Assembly (NCBI GenBank): GCA_009760855.2
Contig: WPIO01000009.1
Span: 4,807,001-4,871,000 of the forward strand
Direction of reading: 5' to 3'
DNA length: 64,000 bases
From: Cristatella mucedo
Lineage: Eukaryota > Bryozoa > Phylactolaemata > Cristatellidae
Below are positions 10,932-54,085 of this stretch, piece by piece. A model generated the notes under the pieces. The model was not told the origin of the DNA and searched no databases. It worked only from the letters and a program-made list of their open reading frames with translations. A program made the translations under genes and the position numbers. Numbering within the stretch: position 1 is the first letter of the stretch; each line of letters opens with the position of its first letter.

Positions 10932-10937
10932 TTTATT
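10932..10937 (-). terminator. Candidate poly(A) signal of the phosphorylase mRNA
   Basis: AATAAA on the minus strand, about 320 bases past the stop codon. A G/T-rich stretch (GGTGCTTGTTCTTG) follows about 15 bases further on, as expected downstream of a cleavage site. Earlier A-rich hexamers are weaker. The 3' UTR would be roughly 340 bases. Confidence 0.55.
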
Positions 10938-11253
10938 CAACTACCATCACAATCTATCACAATGCACTGGTATAAATCACAAAGTGCAGCCAAGTATCCG
11001 TACTGCTTTCCAAGAAATGGAGCTAGCCGCCCACATCAGTAGCCCACTAGGCAGAACATCTTTTTATCTGCTTGCAAAGTAGAGCTCTAAAGACGATGTA
11101 CGAGACCTTATGCACACACCAAACTCAGTCAGACGAATCAACTGCCCAATGATATGCGGAGCGCGACTCGCGGTTATACACTAGACGCAAGAGGAAGGAT
11201 GCAACGAGCACACAGTAGTCTAGGCCGACTGTTGTAAGCTTCACAGATGGCAT

Positions 11254-42990
<31,737 letters not shown>

Positions 42991-43200
42991 CTAAAGAGCA
43001 GAATCGCCAAGGCGCTACTTTTGAGTATACGGGCTCAAGTCCTTTGCGGCTCACTGCACACACTGCAAGACCGGCTCCAGCTAGGTCCGCCTCAGGATTA
43101 AGCTGAGGCCTTGACCTTAGTACGTGACGACCGCAGGCGCGTGGGCCCGAAGATCTGTGCACACCATTACAATCGTCGTCTATAGTTTTCATGCAGTGTT
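42991..43200 (-). promoter_or_regulatory. 5' flank / likely 5' UTR and promoter of PYG
   Basis: The 200 bases upstream of the ATG are richer in G, C and CpG than the surrounding introns and contain a TCACGTA motif resembling an E-box or CRE-like site near 43120. No TATA box is obvious, and the start of transcription cannot be set from sequence. A separate non-coding first exon further upstream is possible. Confidence 0.3.
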
Positions 43201-43907
43201 ATATTATCGCTCCGTGATATTGGAATCATCGTGATAGAAACCAGCTCTCTACGGCCTTGGAATATACGGCAATACGTTTAAGGGCCTTGGGTTCTTTATT
43301 AACGTTTCGGCGTTGTTGAGTGCCGCGGTCTGAACGGCCATGGGGCACCGCAGCTGCATGCACACTGTAGCTTTTATCATTCATGTTAGCTGTTTTTCAG
43401 GTCGAAAAATTTATAAAGTATTGGTCACGCCTTTGCATGTACAGGTATGTATGTATGTATCTCCTTGTGGAACTGCTCAACTGAAGTGGCGCTCCGAGTG
43501 TGAGAGTTATCTGCACACTCACTCTCGCTCGCTCGTGGCCAAGCAGCTTTCTGGTCGCATACCTTAGCTAAAGGATTCAATCTCTCATACAATTAATATG
43601 AAGAGGGCAGTAGTGGAAGTTAGTGACATGGAAGTCTTAGCAAAGGAAAGCTGGACACGATGTGCCCCATTCGGCGTTAATAAAGAATGTGCGTGCGTGC
43701 GTGGCCACGCCCACAATGTCGTTCCAACCCAGCCAGACTCACACCACCCCGCCCGGCCAACGGGCTTGCTGAGTACAGCCTCATTAGGCGCTGCAGTTAG
43801 ACAGTATCGGCTAACTAAGCTGGATTTAATTGCAGTTGCGTTCGCGTGACCCGCTAGTCCTGCAGCGACGGAACTTTCTGCTTGTCCACCAGCCTGTGTG
43901 GACGCTA

Positions 43908-44047
<140 letters not shown>

Positions 44048-44439
44048 TTTCTCTTATTCTCTTATCGACTGGCTCTCCGGAACCGCTTACGCGACGGCTA
44101 CTACCGCTACAACCCTATGTACGCTCGCTCGCTTGTGTTGCCTGCATATGATACAATACAGCCGCCGTCGTCAACACCACAACTGGCTTGTGGGGGGCAA
44201 CGTTCATCTTCGTCGCGCCGCCATAGCGCGCCCAAGCCCTTACACTACAGATGTTCCGGCGTAACCAGTATTCATCACGCGTCGTCTGAGACTGACTAGC
44301 CCAGTTAAGAGCTCTGTGTTTGCGGCCTAATTTATGATCGGGCGTGGAACCCGCACACCGCGTTTGTAACACATTCATACTGGGCACTAGTTACAGAGGC
44401 CTTGTCAGAAGCCTGGCTATAGAAACCAATTACAGTTTC

Positions 44440-45105
44440 TATAACCATGAAGCTAGTGAATGTTTTTGCTATCTATCGCGGAAAGCATTAAAAAAGGATC
44501 GAACACGATGACTAGATATGGAAGTCGCCTTCTGAATGAGACTTTTAAACGTCAAATAGCTGGACAAGAGGGTACTTAAATTCCAAGTTCGTGACGATGG
44601 TCGTATTGCAGCGGGCAGCAGGTTGGATGAGCTAAGTCTAATGGTCGAACCGAACGTGTGTGGTGCCATATCGTTATGATTTCGGCTTTTATCGTAATAT
44701 AGCTTACAGAAAACTGGCCGACATCAAAGATCAAATGTCTGCAAGGCAGGCAATCGCATTGTCAATCGCTGCCGCTGATTTCAACGGTTTAAATGGCTTA
44801 AAGCTGGGTGTCGAAGTGATAGCAAATGCCATGGGCTCAAATCACTGTTCTGAGTAAACATGGAGAATGACGAAAAACCGAGAACGAGAACCTTGTTGAA
44901 TTCCAAAGGTGACTAGTCTGATGGATAAGACTTGACTACAGCACGGCTTGGACTAAACCCGATCGGACTAGTACGACTGGACGTTCGGACTATGTCAGGG
45001 CCTTGTCGACCAGATCATGCATTGTTCTCGATCGTTCGTGTAGGACGTCGTGATCGATAACGTCCAACACAGCTTACAGATCGAGCACCTTCAAGAATTT
45101 TTTTT
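44440..45105 (-). mobile_element. Degenerate LINE-B RT fragment (B2)
   Basis: Minus-strand reading with stops: AVLDVIDHDVLHERSRT (RT block), then SAAAIDNAIACLADI and TFKSLIQKATSISSHRVRS. The last two align with B5's SESAAATEKLNACIADI and NFKSFIQKTASTASHHVRS. Confidence 0.65.
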
Positions 45106-45106
45106 T

Positions 45107-45212
45107 ATTTCGGGTGGATAAATTTTGCTTTATATGTCTACGATTACGGAAAATATAGCTCCATGACGTTTGATGACGTATACAGAAAATTGTATCCACC
45201 CGAAATAAGAAA
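45107..45212. mobile_element. Small foldback element (MITE-like)
   Basis: Terminal inverted repeats TTATTTCGGGTGGATA and TATCCACCCGAAATAA enclose about 70 bases of AT-rich sequence; total about 106 bases. No coding capacity. Superfamily not assigned. Confidence 0.6.
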
Positions 45213-45454
45213 ATTTCCTTGCATCATTTGAAACAAGCAGGGCCAAACATACATTTCAGATTTCACTCCGATACGTGAAGAATCAGCCGGCAGGTGAGAT
45301 ACTAACGCAATGAGTACTATTCAGCGCTTTAAACTTACGGGTCGTGCGTCTGATAGCCGAGCTGTTGATATGGCGAACGCCGGATGCACGAAGGTTCTCA
45401 TTGACCCGCCGAAGAGGGCCCGCCGATAGGCATCGACTAATGGCGACATCGCAC

Positions 45455-46322
45455 CTTTTTATAAACTGAATGCTTGCATTGCCGACATTCGATCCTGGAT
45501 GTCGGAAAACTTCTTGAAACTAAATGACGATAAAACCAAACTGCTGCACATAGACACCCTAAGCGTGTGGCTGGATTAAAAGGCTTTGCTCTTCTAAACA
45601 ATGATGCTATCATGCGACCATCACCGCGTGCTCGAAATTTAGGTGTCGCTTTCGACAACTGCCTCAATTTTAAAAGCTTCATTCAGAAGACTGCTTCTAC
45701 AGCTAGCCATCACGTCCGATCCCTATCTAAGATTGGGAGCTGTCTTCCACAGTGGCTTGCAAAGCATTTAGCTAGTTCCTTAGTTCTGTCTCGGCTTGAT
45801 TATTGTAATTCTCTTTTGGCTGGGCTACCTAAGAAGGCAACTAGGCCACTGCAGCTGACTATGAATATGGCTGGAAGGCTAGTTTTCAAGTCCCCGAGGT
45901 TTGACCACGTGTCTCCTTTGCTAAAAGAGCTAGGATGGATTTCGGTTGAGCAACGGATACAGAGTTAAGTTCTTACGCTGACCCACAAGGCCTGCCACGG
46001 CTTGGCTCGTCCATACCTAGCTGAACTGCTGCACCAGTTCAAGCCTCCTCGCGCCCTCAGGTCCTCTATGGGCAATAAATTAGCTTTTCCATTCTTCCGC
46101 TTAAAGACCATTGGCGACCGAACCTTTTGCTCTGCAGGTCCTAGACTGTGGAACTCGCTTCCACAATTCTTACGCAACGACAACTACTCTCCTGCTGCCG
46201 ACTATGCTCTCCTGACTCTGCTATGCTTCCCAATTTCTTTGTTGTGTGACATGAAGTTTGTTGGCTACCGAATGCGTACCGAAAGCCGCTTAGGCTGTGA
46301 GTGCGCTACACAAAACTCCCCC
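45455..46322 (+). mobile_element. LINE-B copy B3, RT thumb to 3' end
   Basis: Reads KLNACIADIRSWMSENFLK, a frameshift near 45560, then MRPSPRARNLGVAFDNCLNF, LVLSRLDYCNSLLAGLP and GWISVEQRIQS. After a stop it continues LARPYLAELLHQFKPPRAL and SAGPRLWNSLPQFLRND. Nearly identical over about 500 bases to B5, so one or both copies are recent. Confidence 0.85.
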
Positions 46323-46324
46323 GC

Positions 46325-46530
46325 GTCACAAGGAATTCTTTTATTTGTAGATTTATTGCTTCCGGTCTACATCCGGGTTAAACGTGGTTTGAATAACCGT
46401 TTTTTTACATGCAGAAGTCGTCAGAACTTCCGATCCGATTTCTAACACATTTTTCTTTCGAAAGGTACGCTAAACAGAAATTCGATTGTTGCTCAAATTG
46501 TATAAGTATTTTCTTGACATTTCCCTTTAG
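46325..46530 (+). repeat. Dispersed repeat X, copy 2
   Basis: TTTGTAGATTTATTGCTTCC, CATGCAGAAGTCGTCAGAAC and TTTCTTTCGAAAGGTACGCT landmarks are shared with copies at 6730 and 48222. It starts directly at the end of LINE-B copy B3. Confidence 0.65.
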
Positions 46531-46534
46531 TGCA

Positions 46535-47580
46535 ATGCATTATTACTATTCTTATTTTCCTAACACAATAGCGTCCTTCCGTCTACCTTCTAAAGCCGAC
46601 CATGTACTTTGCGGCTGAGGACATGTTGATAGTGATTTATCGAATTTATGAAGCCGCAAATGTAGAAGAAGGGCATTGCAAATCAACCAGCAATCTGCAC
46701 AACGCTCCCTGCGACGAATTCTGAGCTCCCACTTATGTTACGATTTGGGCTCGTCAAGTTGCTCAAAGATGCTGACTTCAAAGAAGTTCCAAATCCATGG
46801 CACTATTAAGTCTACTGACTGATTCAAACGGTAACGCCAACAGATAGATGTCAAAATCAAATCGGCAGTTTGAAGCTTGTGTGCTTCGCGGATGTACTTC
46901 TACAAGTTTCTTAAAAGTAGGCTCCTTAAAAGTAGAATATTCAACGGCTATAATGTCCACTATTCGACTAAAAATCACAAGAGGTAGCCTCACTTGCTCC
47001 TACATTGCACCTGGGCTGCACCTGGGCAGCAAGACATTGGCACCCGTTCTCAGGCTCAATCTCGGTGTCTCGACATCTTTCGCCACGGTTGCTACTTGTG
47101 CCTGTGCAGCAAATACGACTGTTGACTGATGCCTCGACACGCTCCCCACCGGGAGCCTGCAGGCCTTTGTGAGCACACTTTGTAAGCCAGTGGGCTTTGC
47201 ATTCCCGATGCACTAGATGGAAAATTAGCTTGCCCGTGCTGCTGCTGCTGCCTCATCCAACAGGTTTGGGCCCAACTCGTGCAGCCGCAAGGGTGTTGGT
47301 AATGAAGCTTGCAGCAGCAGCAGCTGCCGCTGCTTCCAATTCGCTGATTGTGATGAGGCTGCATTGCTGGTGACACTCTGCTGCTGAGCTTCTAGCGCCT
47401 TCTTTCTTTCTGTCGATCGGAGCCACGAAAGGGCCGCTGGCAGAACGCTGCAAATGCTGCCCGGCAGCGACTCATGACTTACGGTTTAGGATTGTTCGAC
47501 TGCTCGGCATTCAGTTGAGCTCTGGAAGGGCTCTGTCGGACTTCCTGTCGACCTCGGCAGTCGAGCATAATGATGCACGA
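46535..47580. other. Unassigned sequence with GCA-rich stretches
   Basis: Short CAG/CTG clusters near 47240 and 47310. The minus-strand frames are serine/alanine-rich and resemble no family that I recognise. Confidence 0.4.
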
Positions 47581-47589
47581 GCTCATTTA

Positions 47590-47745
47590 CATAGCAGCAG
47601 CAGCAGATTAGCCGTAGCGGCTGTCACCCCTCCCTTTTCAGCGGGCAACGAAGGATCGCTGCCGCGGGACTCGAAGTTTCGTCCCGGGTAATTAAAGACG
47701 AGCGAGCCCGTATCTGTGGGCTGAAACCCAGTCGCCGCCCTTGGC
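47590..47745 (-). mobile_element. SINE-1 copy, diverged
   Basis: Reverse-oriented: ATTAGCCGTAGCGGCTGTCA, AGCGGGCAACGAAGGATCGC, GGGACTCGAAGTTTCG (degenerate B-box complement) and a partial A-box. Confidence 0.55.
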
Positions 47746-48221
47746 TGGCACAGCTGCAACTGAAGAAGGGCGGTCGGGCGGACAGCTTCGCCAACCGAGC
47801 CCAGCAGCCCACTATGTTAGGCCTGCAGCTAGCCAACAGGGGTTTGTAGCACAGTTTAATGAACCGTGCCACTGCAGCTAATTTAACATTCATGCCGCTG
47901 AGAGGGATGTGAGGATCAAGGCCCAAGGCAGGGCAGAGATGCTCTGCAAACTGCACGAAGCAGAGCAGTCCTGCAATACGCCGATACTTGCTTAGCCTGC
48001 CGGTGTCCTTCTCCAGTTACTCTCCGAGTTTCTGCTACATTAGACACTCGCCAGTTTTGACCGGCAAACAAAATGTTTGATAGCCATGGTATCGATCACG
48101 GGCTTTTAATTGATGCTAGAAATCACATCAATTCCCAATCTCAAAATGGCATCCGAGGGATATTACTAGCTGATTGCCGTGCAGAGATGTAGAGATGCAG
48201 ACGTGTGCCAATGCAGAGATC

Positions 48222-48430
48222 GATAAATGTGTTATTTGTAGATATGTTGCTTCTGATTTATTTCTGGGTTAGGCATTGTTTGCCTAATCGTTTTCTTTAA
48301 TGCTTTTGATTTATGTGGAAAACGTCAAAACTTCAGATCCCATATCTGACGTGTTTACCTTTTGAAAGGTAGTCTATAGGAATTGTTCGATTGTTGGACC
48401 AATCTTAGCAGTATTTTGTCACCCCATTTA
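48222..48430 (+). repeat. Dispersed repeat X, copy 3
   Basis: TTTGTAGATATGTTGCTTCT, GTGGAAAACGTCAAAACTTC and CCTTTTGAAAGGTAGTCTAT align with the other two copies. Confidence 0.6.
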
Positions 48431-48545
48431 CTCATAACGTGAGAATATACTACACGAGACAGTAAGCAGCTTCCAACACTAGCCCGTGTCTAGTTAATAA
48501 GCTATATCGAGGAGCTTAATCGTCGCATACACTTCTCAATAGTCT

Positions 48546-48612
48546 GCTATTGATGAATGATGAATTATCGATGAATGATGAATTATTGATGAATGATGAA
48601 TTATCGATGAAT
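48546..48612. repeat. Minisatellite, 18-bp unit
   Basis: TATYGATGAATGATGAAT repeated about 3.5 times, alternating TATT and TATC starts. Confidence 0.9.
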
Positions 48613-49286
48613 GTCATCAATAATAGAGGTGCAAGTACCATAACCAGACCCTGATTCAGTGTATGCCAGGCTCCTATTCATAGACCACTGATTGCATAAC
48701 ATATTTCTGCACAAGAAGCTAAGCTGGTTAGCATAATGTCATCATGTCCTTTATAAGACTTCCAACTATGTGTCACTCATTCACATTGCCATTTAAAGGC
48801 AAATAAGGTAGGGGGTCCAGCTACACATCCACCCGGCAGCTGTCACGGTATACGAACCTACAACAGACGGCATCTCGGCACCAATTTGTCAACCACCAGA
48901 CGTTTGTTCATCGACCATAATGGTTCCTGGCTTGGATCGCATGAAATCACTTGTTAAGAACTTGCAGAGGTACTAATTCGCTAATAGAATTCAAGCCAGA
49001 CCAAGGAGATCATTCATTGCAAGACTAACTATACTACTACAGTAATCAGGTACATACATCTAGGGATTTAACCTGCGGTTTGGCAGCAGCATCAAACTAG
49101 AGTAAAGCAGACCATGTACATCCACAAACTGCTAGCTATTACAGTCGATATCAAAAATGCTGTCGCTCTAAAACTACGACTGCACACATGACTCATAGTG
49201 GAGATTCAGGGCTCACACAAGGTAATAATATAATCGATGTTGATACACTCAGACTGTGAATAAAATAACAAAATATATTAAAATCC

Positions 49287-49440
49287 TAGCTGCTTAAACA
49301 GCCTCTTTTTGTATAGCGACAGAAGAGCCTTGACGGCTATCCCCACCGCTTGCAGTGGCGATAAAGGATTGCCCACCGCAGGAATCGAACCCACGACCTC
49401 GGTTATGAAAGCAACCTCCTTACCTAGGGTGCCAGAATAT
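49287..49440 (-). mobile_element. SINE-1 copy
   Basis: Reverse-oriented: CTAGCTGCTTAAACAGCCTC, AGAAGAGCCTTGACGGCTAT, GGAATCGAACCCACGACCTC (B-box complement) and CTTACCTAGGGTGCCA. It lies about 190 bases past the KTI12 stop. Confidence 0.8.
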
Positions 49441-49626
49441 CTCAAATCCCCACCATGCACAAACAACATTCTCACGCTTAGAGCATGCGGCTTTGATGAA
49501 TGCATACAACAACGCACCACAACTAATGCTCGGACTCAACTTGCAACTCAACCAACAACACGGTCGCAACTTGCTGCTGTCTCAAGGCACTGAAAGCAAT
49601 ATAACATTCCTAGGTCTTTTTTTTTA

Positions 49627-50466
49627 TTAATGCAGCATGTTATTAAGGTATTGCACAAACATAAAGCATATCCTGCTAACGTCAGTTACCGGATTCAGTT
49701 TCATGTAGCTTATAAACTGTCGCCGTGCACGCTGAAGCTGGGACAACGTCAGGTGAGCTGTAACGAGAAGTTTTTCCGTAGTGCCGGGCAGACTGATGTA
49801 ATCTCCAGGCATAGCGGTTTTCTGCGCCGACACGGCATTCATTACAACATCCTGTGTAAGTCTATCCAGTTCGTACATAAAGTCCGTGGGCTTCATCGGC
49901 TGTGGAGCAGTCGATTGGTTGGGAGTCGGAGCTTTGCCTTCACACAGAGCGCTGCACACTACGTCGAAGGGGATTTCGTCATCTTGCTGAACAATAAACA
50001 GAGGGTTGTCCCACCTGCTTCGCGAGTCTGGAGCTTCGAACCTTTGCACAAGCGCATCGAATACACTGTCGGAGTACCTCGCCGACTGGTCGCGGTCCGA
50101 GTTCCATGCCTTGGCAGCCGACGCATTTACATCGCACCATACGACGCACGACGGCGTCTGAGCGGCTTTGATCAGGCAGTGAAGCTCGTATCTATAGCCC
50201 TTTATGTAGTTTAGCGAGTCGAGAATGAGCAGGCTGTCCTTGCTAATTAACCGGTGAACCTCCGACTTCAAGTATCCGCGGAGCACTTTCTCAGTCCTAG
50301 CATCGCTATAGCAGGCATCGCGCGAAAACTCCGAATACGAATCGTCACTCACTACGGTCACGCCCTTCACTTTACCGCTTTCAGTGAATCGTGCAGCAAA
50401 AGCATTGGCTCGCGAAGTCTTGCCGCTGCACGGGATACCGCATAGGACAATCAATGGCATCGCCAA
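49627..50466 (-). CDS. KTI12: KTI12 homolog, Elongator-associated P-loop ATPase
   Basis: Single-exon gene of 279 residues. Kti12 binds Elongator and tRNA, hydrolyses ATP and supports formation of mcm5U-type modifications at wobble uridine 34. Visible features: the Walker A loop GIPCSGKTS (residues 10-18) right after the N-terminal strand; LLILDSLNYIKGYRYELHCL, the Walker B-type strand and the family hallmark; RFEAPDSRSRWDNPLF, a conserved block before a variable linker; and a C-terminal domain with LPGTTEKL and RRQFISYMKLNP. The usual length is 250-350 residues. Two start methionines are possible (residues 1 and 3); the second matches the family's MPL start better, so the true start may be 50460. 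Human KTI12 is also intronless. The stop overlaps TAATAAA, followed by a run of A. A 194-residue frame on the opposite strand is a shadow. Confidence 0.95.
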   Translation of the reverse strand: MAMPLIVLCGIPCSGKTSRANAFAARFTESGKVKGVTVVSDDSYSEFSRDACYSDARTEKVLRGYLKSEVHRLISKDSLLILDSLNYIKGYRYELHCLIKAAQTPSCVVWCDVNASAAKAWNSDRDQSARYSDSVFDALVQRFEAPDSRSRWDNPLFIVQQDDEIPFDVVCSALCEGKAPTPNQSTAPQPMKPTDFMYELDRLTQDVVMNAVSAQKTAMPGDYISLPGTTEKLLVTAHLTLSQLQRARRQFISYMKLNPVTDVSRICFMFVQYLNNMLH

Positions 50467-50900
50467 ACGGCACTTAGCGGAAGTGATTGAAGAACTACTC
50501 TCCAGACAACCAAGAGCGCTTTCCCAGCACCTGTGCGAGTGGGGGGGGGGGGGAGCGCTTGAGTTAGGAAGTGGCGCCGCCTATTGTTCGGGGTGCGTCC
50601 GTGTTTGGTTTCCGAGCCTACTGGAAAAACCCGCAAGGTATTCAACAATCAAATTACTTTTTTTGCGACGAGTTTTGTGGTTTCGCTTCATTGACGGCAT
50701 TGCCCCTGATCGTTGTACGTGTGGGCAGAGGTGACACTCGATGCGGTCGGCGGTCGGTACGTGCTACTAGTGATTGTTGCGACAAGGGAGTCGCGGCACT
50801 CCGGTGGGCGGAGCAGGGCGAAGAGAGTCGTGCTTAGCCCTGCTCCGTGAGTGGTGGATTAAAGTGGCGGCGGTGTTGCTCATCGGCTAGCGTTCCGTGC
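50467..50900. promoter_or_regulatory. 5' flank of KTI12, promoter region by position
   Basis: GC-rich upstream flank with a run of 13 Gs near 50539. No TATA box is clear. A plus-strand frame of 88 codons (50571-50837) has no recognisable domain. Confidence 0.3.
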
Positions 50901-52920
50901 TGTCCGTGACGATTACCAAAACTACAATTTTTTCAATGCCGTTTTAAAAGGGAAACAGAGCGCTGGATGAAAGTCCACGATTCGATAGGGCCGGCACTCG
51001 ACGAAGTGACAACTGTTTGAGGACGAAGTCTGCACGAGCATATTGAGGGAATGCTATGGTATCTGTATGCTGTCTCTGAAGATTTTATTATTATTATTAT
51101 TGGCGTCGAGAAAAAAGCTAGTCGCATATAGCAAACTAGCAAACACTGAAGGCAGAGCTTACATTGTCTTTGCCAACAGCTTCAGTTCGCAGTTCCCGAG
51201 TGATTAAATGTATGACCTATCAGTGCATTATAATCCCGAGGCTGCCATAATTATGCTATTTGATGATAGCTGCACTAAAATAAAACTCGTAGTAAGGTCA
51301 GATACGCGCAGCACGTGAAACTCTCGGCAGCACAAGTTATTAAGACACCTTCTATGAATGCATATTTAGTTTGTACTCTGGTTTAGAGGCAAGATAAGAA
51401 AATTTCCGGTTGTTGCAGCAGATAAAATACGGTATGCTTGATTCAAGACCTAAAGTTGTACCATTACTGAGATGGATAGACGCAAGCTTGGAGCGTCATG
51501 TCTAAGGCATGTTTTACTTGGATAGCTACGTGGTGCAAACAATGACTTGGTGATATTTGACTACGCGATACCAACTAACTGCCGATTTATGCTTGATAAT
51601 GACGAATTCTTTCCGTCGATGGATGGAAACCTAATCTCGAAAATTTTTCGTGAACGTCCGGCCGGAGGCCGAGGTCTCAGCACTCGGACGCTCCGAAGCC
51701 TCAGATAAGCTAAGCTCAGCTCAGACAAGATAAAAACGTCGTACAGTAACTAGTAGGCACATCTCATGCATGCTAGCAAGGATTCTTCGACCGCTCTGCT
51801 GCTCCACCATTTTTCTCCTCCGGGTCATTTTTCTGTGGCAAGCCGGAAGTCTTGAGCTCCTCGTCCCAAAGACGAGACTCGGCGCGTTCTTCACTAATGT
51901 TTTTAGTGCGTCTTTAGCGCCAAGGTACCTCTTGGGTTATCTCTACAAGTCTATGCACGTCGGGATGACAGTTCTAAGACTGCTATTTAAATTTTAGATT
52001 TACGCTCCGCGTCGGAGCGGCGGCTTTCAGGTGAAGTCTGCAGGTCTGCTCTTTCACTCCCGCCGGTCCGACCCAATCTAGCGCTTGCACAATCAGAGGC
52101 TGCTCGTTCTCCGACGAGGGAATTGCAGGGCGCCGCGACCGAAGAAGTCGCACTCGTAGCCGCTGCTGATTGTTTCGGCTCACGACATTTTGTCTTCAGA
52201 GCTCTGAAGCGTCGGACACTACGGCTTCTTTTTGTGCGTTGCGTGGGCCAGTTACTTTCAAATGTTCAAAGCACCTGCAATAGGTCTTTGTATTTCTACA
52301 CTTAAAGCTGCTAAATTGTTGAATTGGGCTCCCGTGGATGGCTTTGAGATTACGTGCGTAAATTTACGGCGCACGCTGAGAGAATGAGTTTACTAAGCGA
52401 AAAATGGCTGCTCAACTTCATTTGCTCCACGGTGCTCCAAGTCGGCTAGAATTAACATGGCCCGTTAAGCCTCCATAAAAAGAAATATCCCTACATCAGC
52501 TCGATGTCCTACGCTGAACAAAAATCGATCGCCCCTCTAGAAGCTGACAGTGACACCAAGGCGCGCGCCCTCTGGCGCCCGCTGCAAGTCCGCTTTTCTA
52601 GCCCGGTCGAAGAAAGATAAAGTTGCCTTCTGCTTTAGAAAATGGCGCGAAGTCACGCGCGCACAATGCACGCCGCCGAAAAGCCTTTTTTGCAAATTTC
52701 GTCCACAAAGAGACAGGTGACTTAAGAATTGCGGATCGTGCTTTAAGAATTGGAATCTTTCGTCGAGAGCTCTGACAGGAAGTTCTTTCTGCTTGACAAG
52801 AAGTCGACACAACTTCGGCAGTAGAGCTGGCTGTAAATATTTACGATCTGTTTCCAGAAAATTGCTATTAAGGATCTGATATCATTTATAAATGCATAGA
52901 ATTTCCTAGCAAGCCACACA
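50900..52920. other. Unassigned sequence
   Basis: Holds a short ATT run (51084-51100) and small open frames such as a 91-codon minus frame at 52537-52812 that I cannot match to any family. Confidence 0.4.
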
Positions 52921-52924
52921 ATGG

Positions 52925-53262
52925 AATGGAATGTATCTCCGTGTGTAGCTCCTCAAAGATTAAGTGGGTGTTACTCGGGAGAGTTGTACTCGAAGCCTAA
53001 GCCGCTTTTGGTACGCCTGCGGTGGCCAACGGACTTCATCTCACGTAGCAAAGAGAAAATAGGAAGCACAGCTGAATCAGGAGGGCAGTCGAGGAAGTGA
53101 GTAGCATGAAATTAGGTATTAAGGACGGCTGTGCCACAATCAGCAGCAGGAGAATGTCGTTGCTTAAGAATTGTAGAAGTGCGTTCCACAGTCTAGGACC
53201 TGCCGAGCAAAAGCTTTCGTCGCCAACGGTCTTTAAGTGGAGGAATGGAGCAGGTATTTTTT
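52925..53262 (-). mobile_element. LINE-B 3' end (B4), head-to-head with B5
   Basis: Reverse orientation. Tail GGAGATACATTCCATTCCAT (complement), the AAGCCTAAGCCGCTTTTGGT block and the end of the RT frame. Its truncated 5' end touches the truncated 5' end of B5. Confidence 0.75.
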
Positions 53263-54085
53263 TTTATCGTGAACCTGAGGGCATCACTTTTATGGTGTGA
53301 CGATACTCAGCTGTATTTGTCATTCAAACCGTCGGAATCTGCTGCAGCAACTGAAAAACTGAATGCTTGCATTGCCGACATTCGATCCTGGATGTCGGAA
53401 AACTTCTTGAAACCAAATGACGATAAAACCAAACTGCTGCTCATAGAACACCCTAAGCGTGTGGCTGGATTAAAAGGCGTTGCTCTTCTAATTAATGATG
53501 CTGTCGTGCGACCATCACCGCGTGCTCGAAATTTAGGTGTCGTTTTCGACAACTGCCTCAATTTTAAAAGCTTCATTCAGAAGACTGCTTCTACAGCTAG
53601 CCATCACGTCCGATCCCTATCTAAGATTGGGAGCTGTCTTCCACAGTGGCTTGCAAAGCATTTAGCTAGTTCCTTAGTTCTGTCTCGGCTTGATTATTGT
53701 AATTCTCTTTTGGCTGGGCTACCTAAGAAAGCAACTAGGCCACTGCAGCTGACTATGAATATGGCTGGAAGGCTAGTTTTCAAGTCCCCGAGGTTTGACC
53801 ACGTGTCTCCTTTGCTAAAAGAGCTAGGATGGATTTCGGTTGAGCAACGGATACAGAGTTAAGTTCTTACGCTGACCCACAAGGCCCGCCACGGCTTGGC
53901 TCGTCCGTACCTAGCTGAACTGCTGCACCAGTTCAAGCCTCCTCGTGCCCTCAGGTCCTGTATGGGCAATAAATTAGCTGCTCCATTCTTCCGAGAAGCT
54001 TTAGCTCTGGAGGTCCTAGACTCTGGAACTCACTTCCGCAATTCTTATGCAACGACAACTACTCTCCTGCTGCCGACTATGGCTC
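53263..54085 (+). mobile_element. LINE-B copy B5, RT active site to near 3' end
   Basis: Starts at the RT box (WCDDTQLYLSFKPSESAA; normally Y-A-D-D), continues NACIADIRSWMSENFLKPND, RPSPRARNLGVVFDNCLNF and LSRLDYCNSLLAGLPKK to GWISVEQRIQS, a stop, then RPYLAELLHQFKPPRAL. The frame is open for about 600 bases. It is interrupted at about 54085 by inserted DNA and resumes at 54797. Confidence 0.85.

Noticed and set aside
48546-48612. CRISPR-like array
   Set aside because: Direct tandem repeats without unique spacers, in an animal genome.
49630-50214. 194-codon plus-strand frame opposite KTI12
   Set aside because: It is a shadow of the KTI12 frame; the minus strand has the P-loop and family motifs.
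52925-53400. Twin-priming inversion of a single LINE-B insertion
   Set aside because: Both halves contain the same 3' end region, so they are two head-to-head truncated copies rather than one inverted insertion, whose parts would not overlap.
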